DNA of 64,000 nucleotides from Caulobacter endophyticus. GTDB lineage: Bacteria > Pseudomonadota > Alphaproteobacteria > Caulobacterales > Caulobacteraceae. A program made the translations under genes and the position numbers. How positions within the stretch are numbered: position 1 is the first letter of the stretch; every line of letters starts with the position of its first letter. The stretch is from contig NZ_JARQWV010000006.1 of the NCBI RefSeq assembly GCF_029543245.1, forward strand, positions 62,001 through 126,000, given 5' to 3'. The notes under the pieces were generated by a model. The model did no database searches, had not been told where the DNA came from, and saw nothing but the letters and a program-made list of their open reading frames with translations. Below, one piece after another: positions 25,426 to 34,365 of this stretch.

Positions 25426-27710
25426 CACGGCTTGCGGCTCCAGGCCTTCAGCTTGGCCGAACCGGTCAGGGCCGGGTCGCCCGCATGCGCGCCGACATAG
25501 AGCGGGTACGAACCGGCCGGCAGGGTCCAGCCCGGCTTGGCCGTGTCATAGTCGGCCAGCACGCGCGGATCGACGCTGAGGGTCACCCGCTTGGTCTCGC
25601 CCGGTTGCAGGTCGACCTTCTGGAAGCCGGCCAGCCGCACCATCGACTTGCGCTTGCCGGCGGTGACGTAGAGCTGCGGCGCGTCGGCGCCGGCGACCTT
25701 GCCGGTGTTGGTGACGTCGAAGCTGACCTTCAGCCCGTCGCCGTCCTCGACCTTGAGGTTCCTGTAGCCAAACGTCGTGTACGAAAGGCCGTAGCCGAAC
25801 GGATAGAGCGGCCGGAGCTTCTTCTCGGCGAACCAGCGATAGCCGACGGCCGCGCCTTCCGGATAGTCGACCGGGAAGCCCTTGATCGGCCCGGCCTCCT
25901 TGCCGGCCCGACGGGCGTCGTCGATGGCGGCCTGCTCGGCATAGCCGGGCGCCGAGGCGCGCGGCGCCTGATCCTCGGCTTTCGGGAAGGTCATCGGCAG
26001 GCGGCCCGACGGATTGACCGCGCCGCTGAGGATGCCGGCGATAGCCTCGCCGCCGCGCTGGCCCGGGTACCAGGCCTGCAAAACGCCGCCCACGCGGTCC
26101 AGCCACGGCATCAGGACCGGGCCGCCGGTCTCCAGCACCACCAAGGCGTTCTTGTTGGCGCCCGCGACGGCGTCGATCAGGGCGTCCTGGTTCTCGGGCA
26201 AGGCGATCGAGGGCGCATCTTGCGCCTCGGTCTGCCAGTGCCAGGCGAAGACGATGGCGAGATCCGCGCCCTTCACGGCGGCTGCAGCGGCCGCCGGGTC
26301 CTTGCCGTCGACGTAAGAGACCTCGGCGTTCGGATAGGCCGCCTTGATCGCCTTAAGCGGCGAGGAGGCGTGCCAGGTGACGCGGACGAACGAGGCCGCC
26401 TCGCCGCCGTTCAGCGGGATCTCGACCGGCGCGCCGCCGACCGAGCGCACCTGCGAGGAACCACCGCCCGACAGCACGCCGACATCGGCATGGGCGCCGA
26501 CTAGCACGATCTTCTTCGCGCTCTTGGCCAGCGGCAGCAGTCCCCGGTCGTTCTTCAGCAGCACCGCGCCGCGCTCGGCCAGGGCCTGGGCGACCTTGGC
26601 GTTCTTGGCGTAGTCGATCGGCTGAGCCTCGGCCGGGGTCGGGTTGTCGATCAGGCCGGTGGCGATCACGCCGTAGAGGATGCGACGGACCATGTCGTCG
26701 ACCCGCGCCTGGCTGACCTCGCCCCTGGCCACGGCGGCCTTCAGGTCGTCGCCGAAGTAGATCTGCTTGTCGAGCTCCTGGCCCGACTGCTGGTCGAGCC
26801 CCGCCAGGGCGGCCTTGGTGGTGCTGTGCACCGCGCCCCAGTCCGACATCACCCAGCCCGGATAGTTCCAGTCGCGCTTGAGCACCTTGTTGAGCAGGAA
26901 GTCGTTCTCGCAGCCCCAGTCGCCGTTGATCTTGTTGTAGGCGCACATCACCGAGGCCGGCTGGCCCTTCTCGATGGCGATCTGGAAGGCCAGCAGGTCG
27001 CTCTCGCGCAGGTCGGCCTCGCCGATGCGGGCGTCCATCACGTGGCGGCCGGTTTCCTGCGAATTGATGGCGAAGTGCTTGATGGTCGAGACGATGTGGT
27101 TGCTCTGCACGCCACGGATTGACGCCCCCGCCATCTCGCCGGCCAACAGCGGATCCTCGCCCAGATACTCGAAGTTGCGCCCCGCCCACGGGTCGCGGGT
27201 CAGGTTGACGCCGCCGGCCAGCAGCACGTTGAAGGTCTTGGCGCGGGCTTCGGCGCCGATCATCGCGCCGGACTCGTAGGCCAGCTTCGGCTCGAAGGTG
27301 GCGGCCAGCGCGAGGCCCGACGGCAGGGCCGTGGCGGTGTCGCCCTTGCGCTGCTCGACCTGGTTGGCGACGCCGAGGCTGGCGTCGCTCTCGCGCAGGG
27401 TCGGTATCTTCAGGCGCGGCACGCCGGGCACGTAGCCGGCCGAGGGGATCATGTCGGCGGGTGCGGGCTTGGTGTTGGGCGGAAACAGGCCGTGCAGGTA
27501 CGTGATCTTCTCGTCCAGCGTCATCTGCTTCACGAGCGCGTCGGCACGCGCCCAGACCGGATCATTGGCGCGCGCGGTCAGCGGCGCGCTGTCCTTGGCC
27601 GGCATGGTCTGGGCCAGGCTCGCGGCCGGCAGCAGGGCCAGCAGCGCCACGGCGGCGGAGGTCCGGCGCAGGATCCGCAGGGCGGATGAAGGCTGGGCGG
27701 CGGTCGTCAT
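25425..27710 (-). CDS. Glycoside hydrolase family 3 beta-glucosidase-type enzyme
   Basis: The 761-residue protein has a signal peptide (cleavage after ASLAQ) and an N-terminal GH3 barrel with IKHFAINSQE and the nucleophile aspartate in YPGWVMSDWGAVHST. The C-terminal alpha/beta sandwich and a final fibronectin-III-like domain (GYGLSYTTFGYRNLKVEDG ... ADYDTAKPGWTLPAGSYPLYVG) follow. It removes single sugars from the ends of oligosaccharides in the periplasm. The start at 27710 has GGAGTAG upstream. It is translationally coupled to GH30. Confidence 0.93.
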   Translation of the reverse strand: MTTAAQPSSALRILRRTSAAVALLALLPAASLAQTMPAKDSAPLTARANDPVWARADALVKQMTLDEKITYLHGLFPPNTKPAPADMIPSAGYVPGVPRLKIPTLRESDASLGVANQVEQRKGDTATALPSGLALAATFEPKLAYESGAMIGAEARAKTFNVLLAGGVNLTRDPWAGRNFEYLGEDPLLAGEMAGASIRGVQSNHIVSTIKHFAINSQETGRHVMDARIGEADLRESDLLAFQIAIEKGQPASVMCAYNKINGDWGCENDFLLNKVLKRDWNYPGWVMSDWGAVHSTTKAALAGLDQQSGQELDKQIYFGDDLKAAVARGEVSQARVDDMVRRILYGVIATGLIDNPTPAEAQPIDYAKNAKVAQALAERGAVLLKNDRGLLPLAKSAKKIVLVGAHADVGVLSGGGSSQVRSVGGAPVEIPLNGGEAASFVRVTWHASSPLKAIKAAYPNAEVSYVDGKDPAAAAAAVKGADLAIVFAWHWQTEAQDAPSIALPENQDALIDAVAGANKNALVVLETGGPVLMPWLDRVGGVLQAWYPGQRGGEAIAGILSGAVNPSGRLPMTFPKAEDQAPRASAPGYAEQAAIDDARRAGKEAGPIKGFPVDYPEGAAVGYRWFAEKKLRPLYPFGYGLSYTTFGYRNLKVEDGDGLKVSFDVTNTGKVAGADAPQLYVTAGKRKSMVRLAGFQKVDLQPGETKRVTLSVDPRVLADYDTAKPGWTLPAGSYPLYVGAHAGDPALTGSAKLKAWSRKP

Positions 27711-27795
27711 GGGCTACTCCGTGTCGTGATCGGGGGCGCCGCAACCGGGCGCGAGGGGGCCCGCGCCTCTTGCGAAGCCGGGCCGCGTCGAAACG

Positions 27796-27837
27796 AAAAA
27801 AAACGCGGAGGGCCAGGGGAAGGGATCGGCCCTCCGC
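27796..27837 (-). terminator. Rho-independent terminator between TonB receptor and GH3
   Basis: On the minus strand a perfect 10-bp stem GCGGAGGGCC/GGCCCTCCGC (27837-27828, 27814-27805) is followed by G and a run of eight T. It lies 9 bp after the receptor stop and should make the receptor transcript more abundant than the enzyme transcript. Confidence 0.92.
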
Positions 27838-27846
27838 GCGCAGGGG

Positions 27847-30600
27847 TCAGAACTTGTAGTTCAGACCGAAGATGTACTGCCGGCCGTACTGGTCGTTGGT
27901 CTCGGGCAGCATGGTGCCGTCCGAGAGCACGCCGGTGCGGGTGCGGTAGGGGCTGTTGTCGAGGTTGTTGACCTGGAGCACGGCCGACAGGCCCTTCAGC
28001 GGCCCGTCCTGGAACTCGTAGCCGATCTGGGCGTCGACCTGCTCGTCGGCCAGCACCTGGGTGAAGCCGCGATAGGCGAACAGCTGCACCACCTCGCCAC
28101 GGAAGGCCGAGCGGTGGCGCTTGCTGATCCGGGCCGAGAAGCCGGCCCGCTCGTAGTAGCCGGTGACGTTGTAGACGTCGCCTGACAGGCCCGGCAGGGC
28201 GTTGCTCGAGCCGGGGCCGTCCGGCTGGATGTCGGTCTTGGTGTGCGACATGCTGCCGACGAAGCCGAAGCCCTTGAGCCACGGCGTGATCAAGCCGAAG
28301 TCGACCGCGCCCGAGATCTCGTAGCCGTAGAGCTTGCCGCCCTCCCCGTTCTCCGGGCGGGTCAGGAGGCCGATGTTGCTGACCGGCGTGACCGTGCCGG
28401 TGTTGGGCACGTTGGAGAAGTCGTAATCGACCGACTTGTTGTAGATGTAGGTCTCCAGGTCCTTGTAGTAGCCGGCGACGGCGATGTAGGTCCCCGGCGC
28501 GAAGTACTTCTCGACCGACAGGTCGAAGGCGGTCGCCTTCCACGGCTTCAGGTACGGATTGCCGCCCGAGCCGCTCCAGCGGAAGGTCAGGGCGTCGACG
28601 CCGGCGGTGATGCTGGCGCGCATGTCGTCGAGGCGCGGACGGGCCGAGGTCTTGGCCACACCGAAGCGGACATAGAGGTTCTCGACCGGCTCGGCCGTCA
28701 GGTTCAGGCTCGGCAGCAGCTCGTCATAGGTGTCTTCGACCGAGACCAGGCTCGGGGCCTGGGCCGTGCCGCCGCTGACGGTGTAGCCCGTCGATTCCTG
28801 CTTGGTGGAGATGTACTGCAGGCCGATGTCGCCCTTGATCGGCAGCGCGCCGACATGGGTGTCGATCTTGGCCATCAGGTAGGCCGTGGTCAGGCGCTCC
28901 TGGATCTTCCAGTCCTTGTTGTAGTCGTCGGCGTTCCCGATCGGCACGATGTCGTAATAGACCGGCAGGGCCTTGGGCAGATTGATGGCCAGCACCTGGT
29001 CGATGCCCGCGAACGACAGCGAGGCCGGCGACAGCAGGTACTGCGAGGCCACCGTCGTCGGCGCGCGGCCGTTCTTCAGGAAGAGGTCGTTGTCGTCGAC
29101 CGTCTTGTCCTTCTTGCGGTCGGTGTAGTTGATCCCGGCCTGCACGCTGCTCAGGAAGCCGCCGAGACGGGTCTCGGAGACGTCGTGGTCGATGCGGAAG
29201 TCGCCGGTGAACATCCGGTCCTCGACCTCGGGGAAGCGGATGGCGCCGTCATGGCCCCAGCCGCCCCAGGCCGCCGGATCGCCCAGCTGCACGCGGGAGG
29301 CGTCGGCGTAGTCGAGGCTCGTCGTGTACTTGCCCACGCCGTTGAAGTTCAGGTCGTAGCCGATGTTGTCGAAGGTGCGGATCGGGCCGTAGCCGGCATA
29401 GGTCTCGAGGATCTGCTCGCGACGCTCGACCTTCGAATAGCCGATGTCGGCGGTGTAGGTGGTCGCGCCCGAGACGTAGGACGTGTTCCAGCCCACGGCG
29501 AACTGCTCGTCCTTGCGGGTGTTGAGGTCGTTGCGGACCACCGGGGTGACGTTGGTCGCCGTGCCCGAGGTGTTGATCAGCGAGTTGCCGACCTTGGTGA
29601 AGCCGGGGTTGAGGAACACCGTGGCGTCAGGCGTGCTGGGGCTGGAGAACCACTGCATGCCGCGGCGGATCTCCTTCTGGTCGAAGGTCGAGTAGAACAG
29701 GTCCAGCGTCGAGTGCAGCTTGTCGTTGGGCCGCCATTCCAGCACGCCCATGTAGCCGTCGCGCACCTGGTCGCGGTTGGTGGCGAAGATCTCCTGGCCG
29801 CCCAGGCTGTAGGCCCCGGCGTTGGCGCCGGTGAACTGGGCCGGCTGCTCCCAGTACCAGGCCTTGTACTGCTGCACCTGGGTGGGGCTGTCGAGGTGGG
29901 CGTAGCCCAGCGCGACGCCGATCGTGCCGTCGGCGAACTGGTCGATATAGGAGGCGCTGAAGCGGTAGCCGCTCTTGGAGCCGTCGGGATTGGCCTTGTC
30001 GAGGTCGCTGATCTCGCGGCGGGCGTTCAGCGTCATCACCCGGCCCTTCTGGTCCAGCGGGCGGACGGTGCGCATGTCGACCGTGCCCGACAGGCCCTGG
30101 CCGATCAGGGCGGCGTTCGAGGTCTTGTAGACCACGACGCTGTTGAGCAGCTCGGACGGATACTGGTCGAACTCGGCGGCGCGGTTGTCGCCGGCGCTGA
30201 CCTGCTGGCGGCCGTTCAGCAGCGTGGTCGAGAAGTCGGGCGACAGGCCGCGGATCGAAATCACCTGCACCCGGCCGTTGACGCGCTGGCCGGTCAGGCC
30301 CGGCAGGCGCGCCAGGGACTCGGCGATCGACACGTCGGGCAGCTTGCCGATGTCTTCGGCCGACACGGCCTCGACCACGCCGACCTCGCGGCGCTTGATC
30401 TCGGCCGACTGCTCCAGGCTGCGGCGATAGCCGGTGACCACCACCTCGTCGACGGCGGTGTCTTCCTGGGCCGGGGCGGCGTCCTGGGCGTGGGCGGCGC
30501 CGGCCAGCAAGGCAAGAGCCCCGGCCGAGGCATAGGCCAGCTGCTTGAAGCGCTGGGCGCCGGCGCGAACGCGCGCGACCGAATGGGCGTGATGGATCAA
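27847..30600 (-). CDS. TonB-dependent receptor for an oligosaccharide
   Basis: The receptor has a signal peptide ending in LALLAGAAHAQ, a TonB box (TAVDEVVVTGYRRSLEQS) and a plug with KLPDVSIAESLARLPGLTGQ and ISIRGLSPDFSTTLLNGR. The barrel ends in RQYIFGLNYKF. No ATG fits; I chose TTG at 30600 (917 residues) because it follows GGGGAGAG at good spacing and begins the basic part of the signal peptide. The longer frame to 30714 would cross the LacI operator. The receptor heads the GH3-GH30 gene set and is controlled by the LacI regulator upstream. Confidence 0.9.
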   Translation of the reverse strand: MIHHAHSVARVRAGAQRFKQLAYASAGALALLAGAAHAQDAAPAQEDTAVDEVVVTGYRRSLEQSAEIKRREVGVVEAVSAEDIGKLPDVSIAESLARLPGLTGQRVNGRVQVISIRGLSPDFSTTLLNGRQQVSAGDNRAAEFDQYPSELLNSVVVYKTSNAALIGQGLSGTVDMRTVRPLDQKGRVMTLNARREISDLDKANPDGSKSGYRFSASYIDQFADGTIGVALGYAHLDSPTQVQQYKAWYWEQPAQFTGANAGAYSLGGQEIFATNRDQVRDGYMGVLEWRPNDKLHSTLDLFYSTFDQKEIRRGMQWFSSPSTPDATVFLNPGFTKVGNSLINTSGTATNVTPVVRNDLNTRKDEQFAVGWNTSYVSGATTYTADIGYSKVERREQILETYAGYGPIRTFDNIGYDLNFNGVGKYTTSLDYADASRVQLGDPAAWGGWGHDGAIRFPEVEDRMFTGDFRIDHDVSETRLGGFLSSVQAGINYTDRKKDKTVDDNDLFLKNGRAPTTVASQYLLSPASLSFAGIDQVLAINLPKALPVYYDIVPIGNADDYNKDWKIQERLTTAYLMAKIDTHVGALPIKGDIGLQYISTKQESTGYTVSGGTAQAPSLVSVEDTYDELLPSLNLTAEPVENLYVRFGVAKTSARPRLDDMRASITAGVDALTFRWSGSGGNPYLKPWKATAFDLSVEKYFAPGTYIAVAGYYKDLETYIYNKSVDYDFSNVPNTGTVTPVSNIGLLTRPENGEGGKLYGYEISGAVDFGLITPWLKGFGFVGSMSHTKTDIQPDGPGSSNALPGLSGDVYNVTGYYERAGFSARISKRHRSAFRGEVVQLFAYRGFTQVLADEQVDAQIGYEFQDGPLKGLSAVLQVNNLDNSPYRTRTGVLSDGTMLPETNDQYGRQYIFGLNYKF

Positions 30601-30686
30601 GGTACTCTCCCCTACTGCGTCTCTTCCCTGGCCCTCCTCGCCCCGTCTCTTGCGGATTCGGCGTCGAAAAGCCGCGCTTACGTGAA

Positions 30687-30702
30687 TTGGAAGCGCTTCC
30701 AA
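30687..30702. promoter_or_regulatory. LacI-family operator (perfect 16-bp palindrome)
   Basis: TTGGAAGCGCTTCCAA is a perfect palindrome with the central CG typical of LacI/GalR operators. It lies between the LacI gene stop (30748) and the TonB receptor start (30600), about 87-102 bp before the receptor start, where it would block the receptor promoter. Confidence 0.88.
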
Positions 30703-30747
30703 CAAAGGCCGCAACGCGTCGGCCTTGTCAAGGGGAACGGCGATCGA

Positions 30748-31791
30748 TCAGGGAGCGGAGGCTGCGGTGCCCCGCTCGACCACCGCGTGGTCGAGGCAGT
30801 TGAACTCGGGTTCGGCCTCGGCCCGGCCGCCCGTCAGGCGGCTGGCCAGCAGGGCCACGGCGCGGCGGCCCATGTCCTTCAGCGGCTGGTGCACCGTGGT
30901 CAGCGGCGGCCAGACGATGGCCGACACCGGCGTGTCGTCAAACCCGGTGACGGACAGGTCCTGCGGCACTTTCACGCCGCGTCCGTGGACCACCGAAAGC
31001 GCCCCGGCCGCCATGTCGTCGTTGGCGCAGACCAGGGCCGTCGGATGCAGCGGATCGTCCAGCAGGCGCGGCGTCAGCTCCACCCCCGAACGGAAGGTGA
31101 AGTCGCCGCGCACCTTGATCAGGTCTGACGCCCCCAGCCCTGCCTCGGACAGGGCCCGTATCAAGCCGTCCAGGCGCCGGTCGGCCGACAAGTGGCCCTC
31201 GATGCCCCCCATGAAGGCGAATCGGCGATGGCCCAACTCGATCAGCCGGCGGGCGATGTCGTAGCCGCCGGCCTCGTCGTCCATGCCCACGCCGTCGGCC
31301 AGGTCCCTACCCGCCCCGCCCGGCGAGATCGACACCACCCTGCAACCGCGCCGCAGCACCTCGGCGATCAGGGCCGCGTCGTCCGAATAGGGCGGCGTGA
31401 AGATCAGCCCCTCGCAGCGCTGGGTGGCGATCAGGTCATAGACCTGCTGCTCGCGGTCGGCGCTTTGCAACGGGATGTGGCGGGTCACCAGCTGGTAGCC
31501 CAGCTCCAGGCAGCCGCGCAGCGCGCCCAGCTCCAGGGCCGAGTGATAGAACGAGTTGGGCTCGCTCTCGAGGTCGGAGGCGAACACCAGGCCCAGCAGC
31601 CGGCTGCCGCCGCCGGCCAGCGACCGGGCCTGCGGATTGACCTTGTAGTCCAGCGCCTTGACGGCCTCCATCACCCGGGCCCGCACTTCGTCGCGAACAT
31701 TGGGGCCGTCGTTGAGCACCCGCGAGACCGTCGTCCGCGCGACGCCCGAAAGGCGCGCCACGTCGTCGATGGTGGGCCGTCTTGCCGTCAA
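30748..31791 (-). CDS. LacI/GalR-family transcriptional regulator
   Basis: The TTG at 31791 follows GGAGAG and gives a 347-residue protein starting LTARRPTIDDVARLSGVARTTVSRVLNDGPNVR, the LacI helix-turn-helix right at the N-terminus as expected. The hinge helix KVNPQARSLAGGGS and the sugar-binding periplasmic-protein-like domain (LGLVFASDLESEPNSFYHSALELGA) follow. Earlier in-frame starts add an unrelated 24 residues. It should repress the receptor-GH3-GH30 genes and perhaps the divergent MFS gene, with a sugar as inducer. Confidence 0.92.
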   Translation of the reverse strand: MTARRPTIDDVARLSGVARTTVSRVLNDGPNVRDEVRARVMEAVKALDYKVNPQARSLAGGGSRLLGLVFASDLESEPNSFYHSALELGALRGCLELGYQLVTRHIPLQSADREQQVYDLIATQRCEGLIFTPPYSDDAALIAEVLRRGCRVVSISPGGAGRDLADGVGMDDEAGGYDIARRLIELGHRRFAFMGGIEGHLSADRRLDGLIRALSEAGLGASDLIKVRGDFTFRSGVELTPRLLDDPLHPTALVCANDDMAAGALSVVHGRGVKVPQDLSVTGFDDTPVSAIVWPPLTTVHQPLKDMGRRAVALLASRLTGGRAEAEPEFNCLDHAVVERGTAASAP

Positions 31792-31888
31792 TGAACTCTC
31801 CGAACCGAACGCGGTGCGACACGATGGGGACGAACGGCCGCGCTGACAATAGCTCGACCGCAAGCTGTCCTGATCGCATAAACCACGG

Positions 31889-33124
31889 ATGGATCAAGGC
31901 GGCCGCCCATTTACAGAAGCCGAGCCCTCCAAGGGACGCTCGCGACTTTTCCTCGCCGGCTACGGCCTGGCCAATGCCGGGGCCTTCGTTTCCTTCATCC
32001 CGTTCCTGACCCTGCTGGCGCCGCTGAAGGCGGCCGAGGTGGCCCCGCACGCCCGCGACCTGACGCTCAGCCAGGTGTCCATCGTCGGTGCGATCACCGC
32101 CGCCGTCGCCCACATCGCCTTCGGCGCGCTCAGCGACGCCACCCGCGGGCGCTTCGGACGGCGTAGGCCCTGGATCATCGGCGGCTGGGCGGCCACGGCG
32201 CTCAGCCTCGCCCTCGTCGGCCTGGCCCAGACCCCTTGGCAGATGCTGGGCGCGGTGGTGCTGCTGCAACTAGCGGTCAACGCCCTCTACGCGCCGCTGG
32301 CCGCCGTGCTGCCCGACCTCGTGCCCGACCACCAGAAAGGCGCGGCGGCCGCCTGGGCGGGCCTGGCCCTGCCCGCCTCCAAGCTCTTCACCGCCCTGGT
32401 GGTGGGCGCGCTGCTGGTCTCGGCGACCAGTCGCTATGCCGCCGTTATCGCCGCCACGGCCCTGCTCGTCCTGCCCTTCGCCCTGACCCTGCGCGAGCCG
32501 CCCGCCCCCGCCCGCGCGCCCATCGCCTGGCCCGGCCTGCGCCTGACCGCCTTCGCCGACGGACGCTTCCGCATGGTCTTCGCCTCGCGCCTGCTGGTCG
32601 AAACCGCCGTAGCGCTGCACACCCTCTACCTGTTCTTCTACCTCAAGGACCGCGGCGACCTGGCCAGCCGCCTGCCCGGCGTCACGCCCGAGGCCGCCTT
32701 CGGCCTGCTGCTGACCGCCTCGACCCTGGGCATGCTGGCGGCCGGCGCGGCGAGCGGGCCGCTGTCGGACCGCCTGGGCCGGCGGCCGGTGGTCATCGCC
32801 GGCGGCCTGCTGATCGCCACCGGCGTAGCACTCCTGCTGCTCGTTCCCGGCTGGCCCGGCCCGCTGGTCGCCCAGATCGTGTTCGGGATCGGCCACGGGG
32901 TCTATTCGACCAGCAATCTCGCCCTCGTGGCCGAGGTGCTGCCCGACAACGCCCGCAACGGCCGCGACCTGGGCGTGATGAACGTGGCGGTGGCCGCCTC
33001 CCAGGCGCTGGGCCCGCTGCTCGGCATCGCCGTGGCGTCGGCCGGAGGCGATCTGCGCGGCGTCTTCGCGGCCGCCGCCCTGGCGGCCCTGGCCGGCGCC
33101 GGAGCCTTGCTGGTGAGGCGTTAG
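31889..33124 (+). CDS. MFS transporter, probable sugar:cation symporter
   Basis: The 411-residue protein has about 12 membrane helices. It carries a cytoplasmic loop after helix 2 (GALSDATRGRFGRRRPWIIGG) of the kind seen in GPH-like and sucrose/maltoside transporters, and a matching loop in the second half (GPLSDRLGRRPVVIAGG). It is divergent from the LacI regulator and next to periplasmic glycosidases, so import of the released sugar across the inner membrane is the likely role. No good ribosome site is seen at the ATG. Confidence 0.85.
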   Translation: MDQGGRPFTEAEPSKGRSRLFLAGYGLANAGAFVSFIPFLTLLAPLKAAEVAPHARDLTLSQVSIVGAITAAVAHIAFGALSDATRGRFGRRRPWIIGGWAATALSLALVGLAQTPWQMLGAVVLLQLAVNALYAPLAAVLPDLVPDHQKGAAAAWAGLALPASKLFTALVVGALLVSATSRYAAVIAATALLVLPFALTLREPPAPARAPIAWPGLRLTAFADGRFRMVFASRLLVETAVALHTLYLFFYLKDRGDLASRLPGVTPEAAFGLLLTASTLGMLAAGAASGPLSDRLGRRPVVIAGGLLIATGVALLLLVPGWPGPLVAQIVFGIGHGVYSTSNLALVAEVLPDNARNGRDLGVMNVAVAASQALGPLLGIAVASAGGDLRGVFAAAALAALAGAGALLVRR

Positions 33125-33282
33125 AACCGATCGTCAGCACACGATCGATCGCACATGGCGCAAATTCACCACGTGCAACACTTCCGAACTTTACAAAGCT
33201 ATACAACTCTGACACGAGTCCAGCGCCGCGCCAACTAGAGCGTGGATATGCCCGGTCGAAACCAGCCTTGAGGGAGGTGTTG
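33125..33282 (+). promoter_or_regulatory. Upstream region of the module operon
   Basis: This AT-richer 158-bp gap must hold the promoter of the ten-gene operon. I see TATACA at about 33200 as a possible -10 box, a GAGTC site (33216, a CcrM-type GANTC methylation site if the host is Caulobacter-like) and a CGATCGT/ACGATCG inverted repeat near 33128-33148. None is convincing alone. Confidence 0.35.
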
Positions 33283-34365
33283 GTGCTCGAGTCGTCGGTG
33301 TCCCCCAGCGTAGCGTATCCAAGCGTCGAACCTGAGGCCGCCGACCTGCTGATCACCAGCATCGGAAATGCGTCGCCGCGCGCGGCCTCTGTGCTCAGCC
33401 AGGCCCTGGAACTGCCGGTCGAGACGGTGGTCGACGCCCTGTATCGCGCCCCCGCCCGGTTGCTGGCCAACCTGCCGGCGGCGGACGCAACACGCCTGGC
33501 CGCGCTGATCGGCACGCTCGGCGTGGAGGCCTCGGTGGCCCCCGCCGGCGCCGCTCTGGTCCGCGCCCCGACCATGGACCTGGCTGGCGAACTGCTCGAC
33601 TTCGACGCCGCCGAGGCGGTGGGCGCGACCCTGGGCCGCTTTCTGGGCATGGAACCCTCGGCCGCGCTCGACCTGCTGCTGACCCCGCCCGGCGTGATCC
33701 TGGGCGCGGTGACCGAGCCCACCGTCCGCGCGCTGGAGGCCGCCCTGCCCAGCGGCGCCGTGCGCCTGACCGCCAGCCGTCCGGACGAAGCCCGCTTCGC
33801 CCTGTTCGCCAGCGACCTGTCGCACCTTCAGGTCGGCGTCCTGCGCCAGCGGCTGCCGCCGGGCGCGGACATCTCGCCCGGCGGCTCGGCCACCGTCTTC
33901 GACCTGGGCCGCGGCGAGGCCGACGCCCTGTGGCGGCGGCTGAAGGCCCCCGAGCAGGTGCGGATCGTCGATCAGGCCTTCCTGCGCTTCACCCTGACGC
34001 TCGTCGCCGCGCCGCCGGAGGCCGCCGCCGCGCTGGAGACCCTGGCGGGCGTGCCGACCGAGGATTTCGAGCTGCTGCGCCAGGCCCTGCCCGTTCCCAT
34101 CGAGGCCGGCGTGGCCTTCGCCGACCTTGAGGTCCGGCTGGCCGCCTATGCCGAGGCCGGGCTGACGGTGCGCGCCGAGCTGGAGACCTTCGCCTGCCAG
34201 GCGCTCGACGTGCTGTCGGCCCCTGCCGGGCTGCTGGCCCAGATGGGGCTGTCCGGCGTCGCGCCGGTGTCGACGGGGCCGATGCCGCGTCCCCGCGCGC
34301 TGCTGCTGCGCCACCGGCTGGAAGCGGCCGGCGCAGAGGTGCTGTTCTCCGAGGCCCTCGCATGA
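33283..34365 (+). CDS. First gene of the module operon; unrecognised alpha/beta repeat protein
   Basis: The start is a GTG at 33283 after AGGGAGG (33271-33277), giving 360 residues; GTG 33277 and TTG 33280 are alternatives. It has no signal peptide or membrane helix. Leucine/alanine-rich units of about 65 residues seem to recur: LITSIGNASPRAASVLSQAL ... LGVEASVAPAG, and at the C-terminus ALLLRHRLEAAGAEVLFSEA. The helix-helix-strand pattern with a final 'GAEV' strand resembles the C-terminal domain of ribosomal protein L7/L12; this is weak similarity by eye. Its stop overlaps the next start (ATGA). Function unknown. Confidence 0.7.
   Translation: MLESSVSPSVAYPSVEPEAADLLITSIGNASPRAASVLSQALELPVETVVDALYRAPARLLANLPAADATRLAALIGTLGVEASVAPAGAALVRAPTMDLAGELLDFDAAEAVGATLGRFLGMEPSAALDLLLTPPGVILGAVTEPTVRALEAALPSGAVRLTASRPDEARFALFASDLSHLQVGVLRQRLPPGADISPGGSATVFDLGRGEADALWRRLKAPEQVRIVDQAFLRFTLTLVAAPPEAAAALETLAGVPTEDFELLRQALPVPIEAGVAFADLEVRLAAYAEAGLTVRAELETFACQALDVLSAPAGLLAQMGLSGVAPVSTGPMPRPRALLLRHRLEAAGAEVLFSEALA

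Noticed and set aside
28243..31128. Long plus-strand open frame (about 960 codons)
   Set aside because: It is antisense to the TonB receptor and LacI genes and has no recognisable domain.
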